64,000 nt of DNA from Pseudomonas graminis (GTDB lineage: Bacteria > Pseudomonadota > Gammaproteobacteria > Pseudomonadales > Pseudomonadaceae), in NCBI RefSeq assembly GCF_013201545.1, contig NZ_CP053746.1, forward strand, positions 372,001-436,000. Reading direction: 5' to 3'. Below the pieces are notes generated by a model. The model did no database searches, was not told the DNA's origin, and saw only the letters and a list, made by a program, of their open reading frames with translations. The position numbers and the translations under genes are program-made. This document shows, piece after piece, positions 49,138 to 57,494 of this stretch (positions are counted from its first letter, which is position 1; every line of letters starts with the position of its first letter).

Positions 49138-50280
49138 ATGACGAACGGACGCGACCATCGCATCGACTTCTTTCGGGGTCTGGCGCTGATTTTCATTTTT
49201 TGGGATCACGTGCCCGCCAACCCGTTCGCGCAACTGACGCTGCGCAATTTTGGTTTCAGCGACGCCGCCGAGGTGTTCGTGTTTCTCGCAGGCTATGCCG
49301 CAGTCCTCGCTTACGGCCGTGTGGCGCAGCGTGACGGTTATGTCGTGGCGTGCCTGCGTATCCTGCGGCGCACATGGGTGTTGTACGTCGCGCACATCTT
49401 TTTGCTGACGCTGCTGATGGGCATCGTTTTCGTCGCCAACAACCACGTCGAAACCCGCGACATGGTGCGGGAGATGGGGCTGGAGTATTTCGTCGGCAAC
49501 CCGCAGCAGGCGCTGGCCGATGAATTGTTGCTGAGGTTCAAGCCCAACCTCACCGACCCACTGCCGCTGTACATCCTGCTGATGGGTGCTCTTCCGATCA
49601 TTCTGCCAATCATGCTGCGCAACGCGGCGCTGGCGATCGGCCTGTCGATTGCGCTGTACATGATGGTGCCGCTGCTCGGCTGGAACCTGCGCGCCTACGA
49701 AGGTGGCGGTTACTGGTATTTCAATCCGGTCGCCTGGCAGTTGATCTTCGTGCTTGGCGGGGCTTTCGCCTTGCATACCCAACGTGCGCCGATCGCAAAG
49801 AACCCTATTCGCCCGCTTTGGCAGCAGACGATGTTTCTCATAGCGGCGGCGTATCTGCTGACGGCCGGCGTCATCACCGCGCTGTGGAAATTTCCCGACG
49901 TGCATGACGCGCTTCTGCCTTCAGCGTTGACTCAACTGATCTATCCGATCAGCAAGACCGATCTGTCGCCGGTGCGCCTGTTGCATTTCCTTGCGCTGGT
50001 ATATGTCGTCGCAAAGGTACTGCCGACGTCGGTAACCTGGCTCGACAACTGGCCTGTCCAGCAGACCTGCCGGATGGGTCGATACTCGCTAGAGATCTTC
50101 TGCCTGGGCGTCCTCCTCGCCCCGCTCGCCGATATGGCGAACGCGCTGGCGGACGATGCCTGGCAAATGCGCGTGATCACCGCGCTGCTAGGCCTGGGGT
50201 TGATGCTGCTGTTGTCGAACTGGCTGGAGTTGAACAAGCGATTGGGCAGTCCGAAGGCGACGCGGGTGGTGAAGGTTTGA
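49138..50280 (+). CDS. OpgC-family membrane protein
   Basis: 380 residues from the ATG at 49138 (TNGRDHRIDFFRGLALIFIF). About ten membrane segments. The opening DHRIDFFRGLALIFIFWDH with FGFSDAAEVFVFLAGYAAVL is typical of OpgC proteins, which are inner-membrane enzymes linked to succinyl modification of osmoregulated periplasmic glucans. No opgGH genes are adjacent. The start was chosen for the family N-terminus; an upstream in-frame extension is unconserved. Confidence 0.88.
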   Translation: MTNGRDHRIDFFRGLALIFIFWDHVPANPFAQLTLRNFGFSDAAEVFVFLAGYAAVLAYGRVAQRDGYVVACLRILRRTWVLYVAHIFLLTLLMGIVFVANNHVETRDMVREMGLEYFVGNPQQALADELLLRFKPNLTDPLPLYILLMGALPIILPIMLRNAALAIGLSIALYMMVPLLGWNLRAYEGGGYWYFNPVAWQLIFVLGGAFALHTQRAPIAKNPIRPLWQQTMFLIAAAYLLTAGVITALWKFPDVHDALLPSALTQLIYPISKTDLSPVRLLHFLALVYVVAKVLPTSVTWLDNWPVQQTCRMGRYSLEIFCLGVLLAPLADMANALADDAWQMRVITALLGLGLMLLLSNWLELNKRLGSPKATRVVKV

Positions 50281-50392
50281 GAACAAGGTCTCACTTGAGC
50301 CGGTCTTCGGAAGTTTCCTACTGGTTTATCAGGCAAAGCTTTTTCGCGAATTGCCGTTACGCGAAGGAGTGGATAAATCAGCGGAGGCAAAA

Positions 50393-51013
50393 ATGGAACT
50401 ACATAATCTGATGCAGCACGCGGCTTTAGCGCCAGCGAGGATCTCAGTACAGCTAAAGCATGGCGACGAATCCCCCGGCAGCCAAGACGTGTCTCAAGAC
50501 TCAGTTGCAGTGGAAGATGAACAACCGTGGCTTGCCGAGCCGAATATGAAGAACATAACAAGCATGGCCGACTATCTATCCTTGAAAAGGGTTGATGCGG
50601 CCATATCGCTTGAACTGGCAAACCTGGCGTATACCTCATTCAAAAACGAGGTCTATAACCTGCGACCTGAACTGGCTTCCAAAAACTTCAGCGTTGGCGT
50701 TGATAGCAGTGGGAATGTCCGGATACTCGACCCTCAGGAAAGCCTCTCCGCAGAGGAGCGGATCTGGCTGACAGAGCAGCTAGAGCACCGAGGCATAAAG
50801 GGTCATTTGGTCGACCATTCCAGCGCAATGTCAGCGTTGGCCAAATATGACAAAACCGGCTTCAATGCCCGCTACAAGCTTGAGGCGGCTGATATCGCCC
50901 GGATCGTTGACTACGGAAAAATCCTCGAGAGCGACGACATGGAGCAAACGTGGAAAAACCAAATCTCTGAGAGGGCGGAAAAACGAACACCGTATATCTC
51001 AGTGCGTATCTGA
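50393..51013 (+). CDS. Hypothetical protein in a low-GC patch
   Basis: 206 residues from the ATG at 50393, which has GGAGG five bases upstream. A disordered, Ser/Gln/Asp-rich N-terminus (about 50 residues) precedes a mostly helical domain (SLKRVDAAISLELANLAYTS, SLSAEERIWLTEQLEHRGIK). No membrane segment, signal peptide or motif I recognise. Base composition is visibly lower in GC than the flanks. A disordered N-terminus is compatible with a secreted effector, but nothing proves it. It shares a terminator with the convergent gene. Confidence 0.65.
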   Translation: MELHNLMQHAALAPARISVQLKHGDESPGSQDVSQDSVAVEDEQPWLAEPNMKNITSMADYLSLKRVDAAISLELANLAYTSFKNEVYNLRPELASKNFSVGVDSSGNVRILDPQESLSAEERIWLTEQLEHRGIKGHLVDHSSAMSALAKYDKTGFNARYKLEAADIARIVDYGKILESDDMEQTWKNQISERAEKRTPYISVRI

Positions 51014-51020
51014 AGCAGCG

Positions 51021-51055
51021 ATAAGCTTGGCTGGAGAATGACCAGCCAAGCTTAT
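51021..51055. terminator. Bidirectional 14-bp hairpin between convergent genes
   Basis: ATAAGCTTGGCTGG and CCAGCCAAGCTTAT are perfect inverted arms around seven bases. It starts 8 bases after one stop codon and 5 bases after the other, so it is probably shared. T tracts are short. Confidence 0.8.
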
Positions 51056-51059
51056 TCAT

Positions 51060-51419
51060 TTAGGCGGGCCCAGGAACGCTCTTAATTAGCCGTTGATTGC
51101 AGATATGGCCGAATAGCCTAAGATCTTTATTGGCCTCTACCTCTCCCTTAGCACCCAGTAAAAAGTTGGAAAATACATAGCCTCCCACATAGTAATAACT
51201 TCTCCACGTGTTAGTACCGTGATTGTAGCTTACGTAATCCCTGGCCTCGTGGCCTCCGGCACAGCGCTCGAAGTTGACAACTTTGGTGACGACACCGTGC
51301 TCGTCACTGATCACCTCCTCTACGACCGGCCGAATGCGGGATTCCTTAAGACTGAGCACAAAGCGCCCTACAGCCCGTTTCAGCGGCGCCCCGACAGAGT
51401 CGGTGAATCTTCCTTTCAA
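51060..51419 (-). CDS. Hypothetical protein, possibly a gene fragment
   Basis: A 119-codon frame starting at a TTG with AAGGAA nearby; the frame is open further upstream but offers no better start. It is basic at first (LKRAVGRFVLSLKESRIRPV) and ends in an aromatic stretch (YVSYNHGTNTWRSYYYVGGY). The lack of a good start suggests either a TTG gene or the 3' piece of a longer gene. The hairpin right behind its stop supports former or present transcription. Function unknown. Confidence 0.5.
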   Translation of the reverse strand: MKGRFTDSVGAPLKRAVGRFVLSLKESRIRPVVEEVISDEHGVVTKVVNFERCAGGHEARDYVSYNHGTNTWRSYYYVGGYVFSNFLLGAKGEVEANKDLRLFGHICNQRLIKSVPGPA

Positions 51420-51597
51420 GATTCCTTGGGTATAGCCCTGTGTCCATAACCAAGACGGTTCGGTATAACCTGAAGGTATTCACGTATGTGCTTCCCGAAA
51501 GAAGCCGACCGAGAGCCGGTCACAAACTCTTCACTCGCGCCCACCAGCGTCTACGCTTGTATCAAGTGCGATGTGCAGGCTGGACCGGGCTTACGAT

Positions 51598-54500
51598 ATG
51601 GGCGCTTTTTGGCATTCCGATACGAAGAAGGCTGCGGTCAAGGCTGACAGTCAGGGGAACGGATCAGTGCCAGGCCATGCTCGCCCACGACGTTACGTGT
51701 GGCGTTTTTTGCTGGCGGCGGTGCTGGTCGCAGCGGTGATTCTGGGATTTGTGGTCTCGACCGAAGTGCGCAGCTCGCGTTTGCAGGCCCAGGAATTCAG
51801 CCAACTGGCCCAAGGCCTGAGCTACACCGTCGAGGCCGGCCCCAGTGACGCCATTGTGTACCCTGGTGACGGGCCTTTTGACAAACGCCTGGGCTATTCC
51901 GCCCTCGACGAATTCCTGCCGCGCCTGCTCAAGCGTGACTACCTGATCAGCGCACAGGCGCGTTTCGCTCCCGATCTAATGTCCTACGCCAAGCGTGGTT
52001 TCTTCGTGCCGTATCAGGAGAAGATTCAATCCGGCCTGACCATTTCTGACTGTCGCGCCGAGCCTCTCTATCAATACACCTACCCGCAGCAGCTGTACCC
52101 GACCTTCGCCGCCATCCCGCCCGTGCTGGTCAACAGCCTGCTGTTCATCGAGAACCGCGACCTGCTGGATAATCAGCGCCCACTGGCCAATCCGGCGGTG
52201 GATTGGCCAAGGTTCTTCAAGGCAGCGCTTTCCCAGGTTGCAAAAATGGTGGGGCTGCCGGGGCAGTCGGCCGGTGGCAGCACACTGGCGACTCAATTGG
52301 AGAAGTACCGGCACTCGCCGGACGGCCTGACGCTGTCGGGCAGCGAGAAGATTCGTCAGATGGTGTCCGCCAGCGTTCGCGCCTATCAGCCGGGTCAGCA
52401 GACCCTCGAGGCGCGGCAGCGGGTGGTGCGGGATTACCTCAACAGCGTGCCGCTGTCAGCGGTCCCCGGTCATGGCGAAGTCCATGGCATGGCCGAAGGT
52501 TTGCGGGTCTGGTACGGCGCGGACTTCGACCGGACCAATCAGCTTCTGATCGCAAAGGCGCAGGACGAAAAAACCCTCGCGGCGCAGGGATTGGCGTTGC
52601 GTGAAGTCCTGTCGTTGGTGATTGCTCAGCGCAGGCCCTCACACTTCCTGGCGAAGGGGCGCAAGGAACTCGCGGAGTTGACTGACAGCCATCTGCGCGT
52701 GCTCGCACAGAACAACGTCATCGATCAACCGCTGGCCGACGCCGCACTGGCGGCCAGCGTGACGTATCGAGACTGGGTGCAGCAGCCGACGGTGCAGCCG
52801 ATTGAGAGCAACAAAGGCATCACCGTCGCCCGCACGCGGCTGTCGAATATGCTCAATCGTTCGCTGTACGACCTCGATCGTCTGGATCTGTCGGCCACCA
52901 GCACGCTGCAGAACGACCTGCAGGTCAGCGTCGGTCAGTACCTGCGGGACCTCGCCAAACCCGAATTTGCCGGTCAGATGGGCTTGATCGGCGAGCACCT
53001 GCTCACTCCGGCGAGCACCCAGGCGGTGCGTTACAGCTTCACCCTGTTCGAGCGCGACCCTGATGGCTCGCGAGTGCGTGTGCAGACCGACAGCACGGAT
53101 CAGCCGTTCGATATCAACGAGGGCAGCAAGCTGGAGCTGGGCTCGACGGCGAAAATGCGCGTGCTGACGACCTACTTGCAGATCATTGCAGAGCTGCACG
53201 ACAAGTACGCCGAACAGCCCACTGGCGCCTTGAAGAAAGCCCCCGTTGAAGAGTCAGACCGTCTCAGCCGCTGGGCCGTGGATTACCTGATTCAGAACAC
53301 CGATCGTGACCTCTCGAAGATGCTCGCTGCCGCGCTCGATCGTCAGTATTCGGCCAGCCCCGGCGAAAGTTTTTTCACCGGCGGTGGCTTGCATCATTTC
53401 AATAATTTTCGCCGGGAGGATAACGCCCGAAATCCGACCCTTCGCGAGGCTCTGCGGGAGTCGATCAACCTGCCGTTCATTCGCCTGATGCGCGATCTGG
53501 TGCGCTACACCACTTATCAGGGGCCCAACAACAGCGCGGTGTTGCTCAAGGACGACAGCGACCCGAGGCGTCAGGAATACCTGGCCGAGTTCGCTGACCG
53601 CGAGGGCAAGTCATTCCTGTTGCGCTTCTGGAAGCGTTACAAAAACAAATCCACCCAGGACCGGCTCGACACCTTTCTCGATGGGGTGCATCCCGCGGCG
53701 AGCCGACTTGCCGCCGTGCACCGCTACCTGCTGCCGGATGCCACGCAAAGCGCTTTCAATGCATTCGTCAGGGCGCACATGGCCGGGGAAAAAAGCAAAA
53801 CGGCGCTGACCGAAAAGCGCCTGGATGAGCTTTATTTCGCCTACGGCCCCGGCAAGTTCGATCTGCCGGATCAGGGCTACGTTGCCCGCGTTCACCCGCT
53901 GGATCTGTGGCTGGTGGGGTATCTGCTGCAGAACCCGGACGCCAAGTTCAAGGATGCCGTCGCGGCCAGCCGTTTCGAGCGGCAGGAAGTCTACAGCTGG
54001 CTGTTCAAGAGCCGGCACAAGAGTGCTCGCGACAGCCGCATTCGCACGATGCTGGAGATCGAAGCGTTTCTCGACATCCATCAGCGCTGGCAACGGCTGG
54101 GGTATCCGTTCGATCATCTGGTGCCGTCGCTGGCGACTGCGATTGGCAGTTCCGGTGACCGACCCGCCGCGCTCGCCGAACTCATCGGCATCATTCAAAA
54201 CGATGGCATTCGCCTGCCGGTGTTGCGCATAGACAGCCTGCATTTCGCGGCGCACACCCCTTACGAAACCCAACTGGTGAACAACCCCGAGCTGGGAAAA
54301 CGGGTGCTGCCATCAGAAGTCGCTGCGGCCATGCGCGAGGCGCTTTCCCAGGTAGTGGACGCCGGCACGGCGCGGCGCGTGTCCGGTAGCTTCAAAACTC
54401 AAGATGGCAGCGGGCTGGCCATGGGCGGTAAGACCGGTACGGGCGACAACCGCATCGAAAGCGTCGGCGCAGGCGGGCGAATCCTGGCGTCCAAGGCGAT

Positions 54501-54720
54501 AAACCGCACCGCGACCTTCGTGTTTTTCATCGGCGACAACCATTACGGCACCCTGACGGCGTACGTCCCGGGACGCGCTGCCGAGAGCTTCAAATTCACC
54601 TCCGCCCTTCCGGTGCAAGTGCTCAAAGGCATGGCGCCGATTCTTAATCCCTACCTGGAACCGGGCACTTTCACACAATGCAAGGCGCCCGTCCCGACGC
54701 AGGTGGCAACGCGTCTGTAG
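51598..54720 (+). CDS. Divergent class A PBP-like protein (transglycosylase plus transpeptidase domains)
   Basis: 1040 residues from the ATG at 51598; the start is uncertain because ribosome-binding signals are weak. One membrane anchor covers residues 34-54. The GT51-like domain has E185 in FIENRD and GGSTLATQ (226-233), both modified from the canonical EDRxFxxH and GGSTxxQQ. The penicillin-binding domain has all three motifs: STAK (516-519), SIN (622-624) and KTG (945-947). Probably periplasmic peptidoglycan synthesis or repair. Longer than PBP1a/1b, with about 300 residues inserted between the SxN and KTG motifs. Confidence 0.82.
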   Translation: MGAFWHSDTKKAAVKADSQGNGSVPGHARPRRYVWRFLLAAVLVAAVILGFVVSTEVRSSRLQAQEFSQLAQGLSYTVEAGPSDAIVYPGDGPFDKRLGYSALDEFLPRLLKRDYLISAQARFAPDLMSYAKRGFFVPYQEKIQSGLTISDCRAEPLYQYTYPQQLYPTFAAIPPVLVNSLLFIENRDLLDNQRPLANPAVDWPRFFKAALSQVAKMVGLPGQSAGGSTLATQLEKYRHSPDGLTLSGSEKIRQMVSASVRAYQPGQQTLEARQRVVRDYLNSVPLSAVPGHGEVHGMAEGLRVWYGADFDRTNQLLIAKAQDEKTLAAQGLALREVLSLVIAQRRPSHFLAKGRKELAELTDSHLRVLAQNNVIDQPLADAALAASVTYRDWVQQPTVQPIESNKGITVARTRLSNMLNRSLYDLDRLDLSATSTLQNDLQVSVGQYLRDLAKPEFAGQMGLIGEHLLTPASTQAVRYSFTLFERDPDGSRVRVQTDSTDQPFDINEGSKLELGSTAKMRVLTTYLQIIAELHDKYAEQPTGALKKAPVEESDRLSRWAVDYLIQNTDRDLSKMLAAALDRQYSASPGESFFTGGGLHHFNNFRREDNARNPTLREALRESINLPFIRLMRDLVRYTTYQGPNNSAVLLKDDSDPRRQEYLAEFADREGKSFLLRFWKRYKNKSTQDRLDTFLDGVHPAASRLAAVHRYLLPDATQSAFNAFVRAHMAGEKSKTALTEKRLDELYFAYGPGKFDLPDQGYVARVHPLDLWLVGYLLQNPDAKFKDAVAASRFERQEVYSWLFKSRHKSARDSRIRTMLEIEAFLDIHQRWQRLGYPFDHLVPSLATAIGSSGDRPAALAELIGIIQNDGIRLPVLRIDSLHFAAHTPYETQLVNNPELGKRVLPSEVAAAMREALSQVVDAGTARRVSGSFKTQDGSGLAMGGKTGTGDNRIESVGAGGRILASKAINRTATFVFFIGDNHYGTLTAYVPGRAAESFKFTSALPVQVLKGMAPILNPYLEPGTFTQCKAPVPTQVATRL

Positions 54721-54802
54721 CCGGTTTTCATTGAAGTCATCGCGTCCATCACCCAGAAACCGGACAACAACCGTTCGTCTTAACGCGTCTTGTGGAAACA
54801 AT

Positions 54803-54827
54803 AAGATATATCTTAAGGTATATCTAA
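54803..54827 (+). promoter_or_regulatory. NfeR-type operator (two AGATATATCT-like palindromes)
   Basis: AAGATATATCTT (54803-54814) is a perfect palindrome, followed immediately by the near copy AAGGTATATCTAA (54815-54827). It lies just upstream of the PadR regulator start, in the right place for autorepression. Confidence 0.65.
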
Positions 54828-54849
54828 CTTGTACCAAGAGATGAAAAAA

Positions 54850-55443
54850 ATGAAAGACCACTCACACGATCACCCCCACCATCACCGCCCTCACTTCGGC
54901 GAGCACGGTGACGGCCGCGATGGTTTCGAGAAACGTACCGGCCGTGAACGCGGCGGCCGCGGGCCGCGAGTATTTGCCCCGGGCGACCTGAAGCTGCTGC
55001 TGCTGGCGCTGATCGCCGATCAGCCATGCCACGGGTATGACTTGATTCGCCAGATCGAAGCGCTGTTCGACGGCGCCTACAGCCCGAGCCCTGGCGTGAT
55101 CTATCCGACACTGACCTTTCTGGAAGAAAGCGAGTTGATTGAGGGCGATGCCGATGGTGGCAAGAAACGCTACCGCATCACCGACGCCGGTCAGCAGTTC
55201 CTGACTGAACAGGCCGTCGCGCTGGATGGTGTAAAAATGCGTATTGACGTCAGCAAGCGCTCGCTGCGCGGCCACGATCGTCCGCCGGAAATTCACGAGG
55301 CCGTGCACAACCTGCGTCATGCCTTGCAGATGCACCACGGCCGCTGGAACCCTGAGGAAATCCTGCGGGTTCGCGACCTGCTGAACGACACCGCGAAAGC
55401 CATCGTCGACGGCCAACAAACTGCTTCGGAGAAATCGGAATGA
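54850..55443 (+). CDS. nfeR: PadR-family nickel-responsive regulator NfeR (YqjI)
   Basis: 197 residues from the ATG at 54850, with AGAG eight bases upstream; other in-frame starts lie 9 and 21 bases earlier. A His-rich N-terminus (HSHDHPHHHRPHFGEHGDG) is the expected nickel-binding lead of YqjI. A PadR winged helix follows (LLLLALIADQPCHGYDLIRQ, YSPSPGVIYPTLTFLEE). E. coli YqjI represses itself and yqjH until nickel binds. Here the target reductase gene follows directly, with ATGA overlap. Confidence 0.88.
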   Translation: MKDHSHDHPHHHRPHFGEHGDGRDGFEKRTGRERGGRGPRVFAPGDLKLLLLALIADQPCHGYDLIRQIEALFDGAYSPSPGVIYPTLTFLEESELIEGDADGGKKRYRITDAGQQFLTEQAVALDGVKMRIDVSKRSLRGHDRPPEIHEAVHNLRHALQMHHGRWNPEEILRVRDLLNDTAKAIVDGQQTASEKSE

Positions 55444-56210
55444 ATGCACCACAGGGGATTCACCGCGTCAGCCACGAGATCAAACGTCGCAAGCTGGCAG
55501 TGTTGAGGGTGACCGACATCACCCCGCGCATGCGCCGCATCACCCTGCACGGGCCGGAGCTGGCAGGGTTCATCAGTCTGGGCACGGACGACCACGTCAA
55601 ACTGTTGTTCGCCACCACGCCCGAAGAGCAGGCGGCGCTGGACAGAGAGGCGCCGTTGCAAAACGCTGAAGGCCCGCGTCCGGCGATGCGCGATTACACC
55701 CCGCGGCGCTACGACCCGCAGACCGGCGAGCTGGACATTGACTTCGTGCTGCATGGCGACGGTCCAGCGGCGACCTGGGCGGCCCAGGCTGAGGTCGGAC
55801 AAACGCTGAATATCGCCGGGCCTCGGGGTTCGATGATCGTGCCGGACATGTTCGACAGCTACCTGCTGATCGGCGACGAGACCGCCCTCCCCGCCATCGG
55901 TCGCCGGCTGGAAGCGCTGCCAGTCGGTCGGCGTGCGCTGGTGGTGGTCGAAATCGATGACGCAGCGGAGCGCCAGGCGCTGACCAGCGAGGCGCAGATC
56001 GAGGTCATCTGGGTGGTGCGTGGCGAGCAGGATCTGCTTGATGTAACGCGCCAATTGACCCTGCCCCCAGGCAGTCTGTATGCCTGGGTAGGGACCGAAT
56101 CGTCCCTGTCACGCAAGGTGCGGCGCGTGCTGCTGGATGACTTCAAGCTGGAAGAAGCGGCGGTAAAAGCTGCGGGCTACTGGCGTGCGGAGGGTTCGGA
56201 CGAGGAATGA
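55440..56210 (+). CDS. nfeF: Siderophore-interacting ferric reductase NfeF (YqjH-like)
   Basis: 256 residues. A FAD-binding barrel (RRITLHGPELAGFISLGTDD, MRDYTPRRYD) and the family signature DGPAATWAAQAEVGQTLNIAGPRG identify a SIP/ViuB-type NADPH-dependent ferric-siderophore reductase. The last part (AGYWRAEGSDEE) is the conserved C-terminal YWR motif. Co-operonic with nfeR. Confidence 0.92.
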   Translation: MNAPQGIHRVSHEIKRRKLAVLRVTDITPRMRRITLHGPELAGFISLGTDDHVKLLFATTPEEQAALDREAPLQNAEGPRPAMRDYTPRRYDPQTGELDIDFVLHGDGPAATWAAQAEVGQTLNIAGPRGSMIVPDMFDSYLLIGDETALPAIGRRLEALPVGRRALVVVEIDDAAERQALTSEAQIEVIWVVRGEQDLLDVTRQLTLPPGSLYAWVGTESSLSRKVRRVLLDDFKLEEAAVKAAGYWRAEGSDEE

Positions 56211-56290
56211 GGTGTACGGATTAACCTGGCGCGCGCCTGCACGCGAAGAGGCCGGAACGTCCGCTCGATCTTTAGCGTTTGATATGCCGT

Positions 56291-56316
56291 CTTCGTGAGC
56301 AAGCTCACTCCCACAC
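56291..56316. repeat. REP arm, family A
   Basis: CTTCGTGAGCAAGCTCACTC followed by CCACA, the same variant arm as at 37801. A degenerate partner may lie near 56230. Confidence 0.75.
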
Positions 56317-56366
56317 GGAGTGCGTCGGATTATCTCCAACAGGAGGCACGCCAGTCCTGTTGAGGT

Positions 56367-57029
56367 CTAGTAGTGCTCTTTGCGGCCCAACGCCTTGTCT
56401 ATTGCGAAAACGATCCACCCTATTCCCACAAAACCCGCGAGCACGCCTAACGCATTGGTCAGCGCCCTGACCACGCCCAGCGTGCCGATATCGAGAAATG
56501 GATAGAGGTAGTCGCCGAAGGCATTTCCGCGCACCAGCAAATAGCCGAAGTACACGACGGGATACAGCATCCACATCAGCACATGCCGGGGTTTCAACAG
56601 GCCTTTGGGGACAAAGAACAACCAGTAGGCGAGAAACAGCAACGGCATGATGTCGTGCAGCAATTCATCGGCGATCCACTGCCAGCCTTCGGGTGTCCAC
56701 AGATGCCGCAGCAGCAGGTTGTAGGCGAGGCTCACCAGAACAATGCTGGTGGTGATCCCCGCGCAGACCACGGGGGAGCGGAAAAACCGAGCCCCCGCTG
56801 AATGCCGGTCGATGACCGCACAGCTGAGTGCCACTGCCACCAGCGTGTTGGTCACTACGGTGAAGAAGCTGCAAAACCGCACGAGCCCGCCGAGAAGACT
56901 GGCGTGGTCGATCCATCGACTCCAGAGAATCAGGTACAGCTGCACCGCAAGCCCGAACCAGCCGAGCATGGCGGCCGTGATGACAAAGCGGCGCCCGCCT
57001 GGAGACAGCTGCAACGTGGGGCTGGGCAT
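56367..57029 (-). CDS. Pr6Pr family membrane protein
   Basis: 220 residues with six hydrophobic segments and the family wording LVRFCSFFTVVTNTLVAVAL, LLLRHLWTPEGWQWIADELLHD and VYFGYLLVRGNAFGDYLYPF. An inner-membrane protein of unknown biochemical function related to FAR-17a/AIG1-like proteins. Confidence 0.85.
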   Translation of the reverse strand: MPSPTLQLSPGGRRFVITAAMLGWFGLAVQLYLILWSRWIDHASLLGGLVRFCSFFTVVTNTLVAVALSCAVIDRHSAGARFFRSPVVCAGITTSIVLVSLAYNLLLRHLWTPEGWQWIADELLHDIMPLLFLAYWLFFVPKGLLKPRHVLMWMLYPVVYFGYLLVRGNAFGDYLYPFLDIGTLGVVRALTNALGVLAGFVGIGWIVFAIDKALGRKEHY

Positions 57030-57066
57030 TCGGATCAGTCCTCGGCAATCGGCGATTCAGGTCAAG

Positions 57067-57294
57067 TCAGGGCCGCTTGGTGCGCGCCAGCTTGATGTAC
57101 AACCCTTCGACCTTCTCCCGCGCCCAGGGCGTCTTGCGCAAAAACGTCAGGCTGGACTTAATGCTCGGATCGCTCTTGAAGCAGCGAATGTCGATCCGTT
57201 CGGCCAGGCCCGACCACTCGTAATGCTCGACCAGCGCGATGAGGATCTGCTCCAGCGTCACGCCGTGCAGCGGGTTGTTGTTGGGTGTGGTCAT
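57067..57294 (-). CDS. VF530 family DNA-binding protein
   Basis: 75 residues matching the small VF530/DUF2132 family: [19 protein letters not shown], then [20 protein letters not shown] and [13 protein letters not shown]. The family fold resembles a DNA-binding SAP-like domain; its biological role is not established. Confidence 0.9.
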   Translation of the reverse strand: MTTPNNNPLHGVTLEQILIALVEHYEWSGLAERIDIRCFKSDPSIKSSLTFLRKTPWAREKVEGLYIKLARTKRP

Positions 57295-57435
57295 GGCGGG
57301 CCTATGGACGCTGAGGGGGCGGGCTGGTTGGACAAGAGGTTTCGCGAGCTGCGCACCTTAACGGACGCCGTAGTCAGTGTGAAGACTGCAAGCAGCCGAC
57401 GAGGGCGACCGATTTCAAAATGATTGCTTTTTTAT

Positions 57436-57455
57436 CGTTATGTTATAACACTTAC
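57436..57455 (+). promoter_or_regulatory. Zur box upstream of the znuD-like gene
   Basis: CGTTATGTTATAACACTTAC contains the perfect palindrome TGTTATAACA (57441-57450), close to the known gammaproteobacterial Zur site core GTTATA...TATAAC. It lies 45 bases before the receptor start, where it would block transcription when zinc is plentiful. Confidence 0.7.
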
Positions 57456-57494
57456 AAATCGCACATTTTGAATCGTTGTCCAAGGAAACGTCGC

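Noticed and set aside
50281..50392. Looked for a hrp box (GGAACC-N15/16-CCAC) upstream of the unknown 206-residue gene
   Set aside because: No matching pair of motifs is present, so a type III effector call is not supported.
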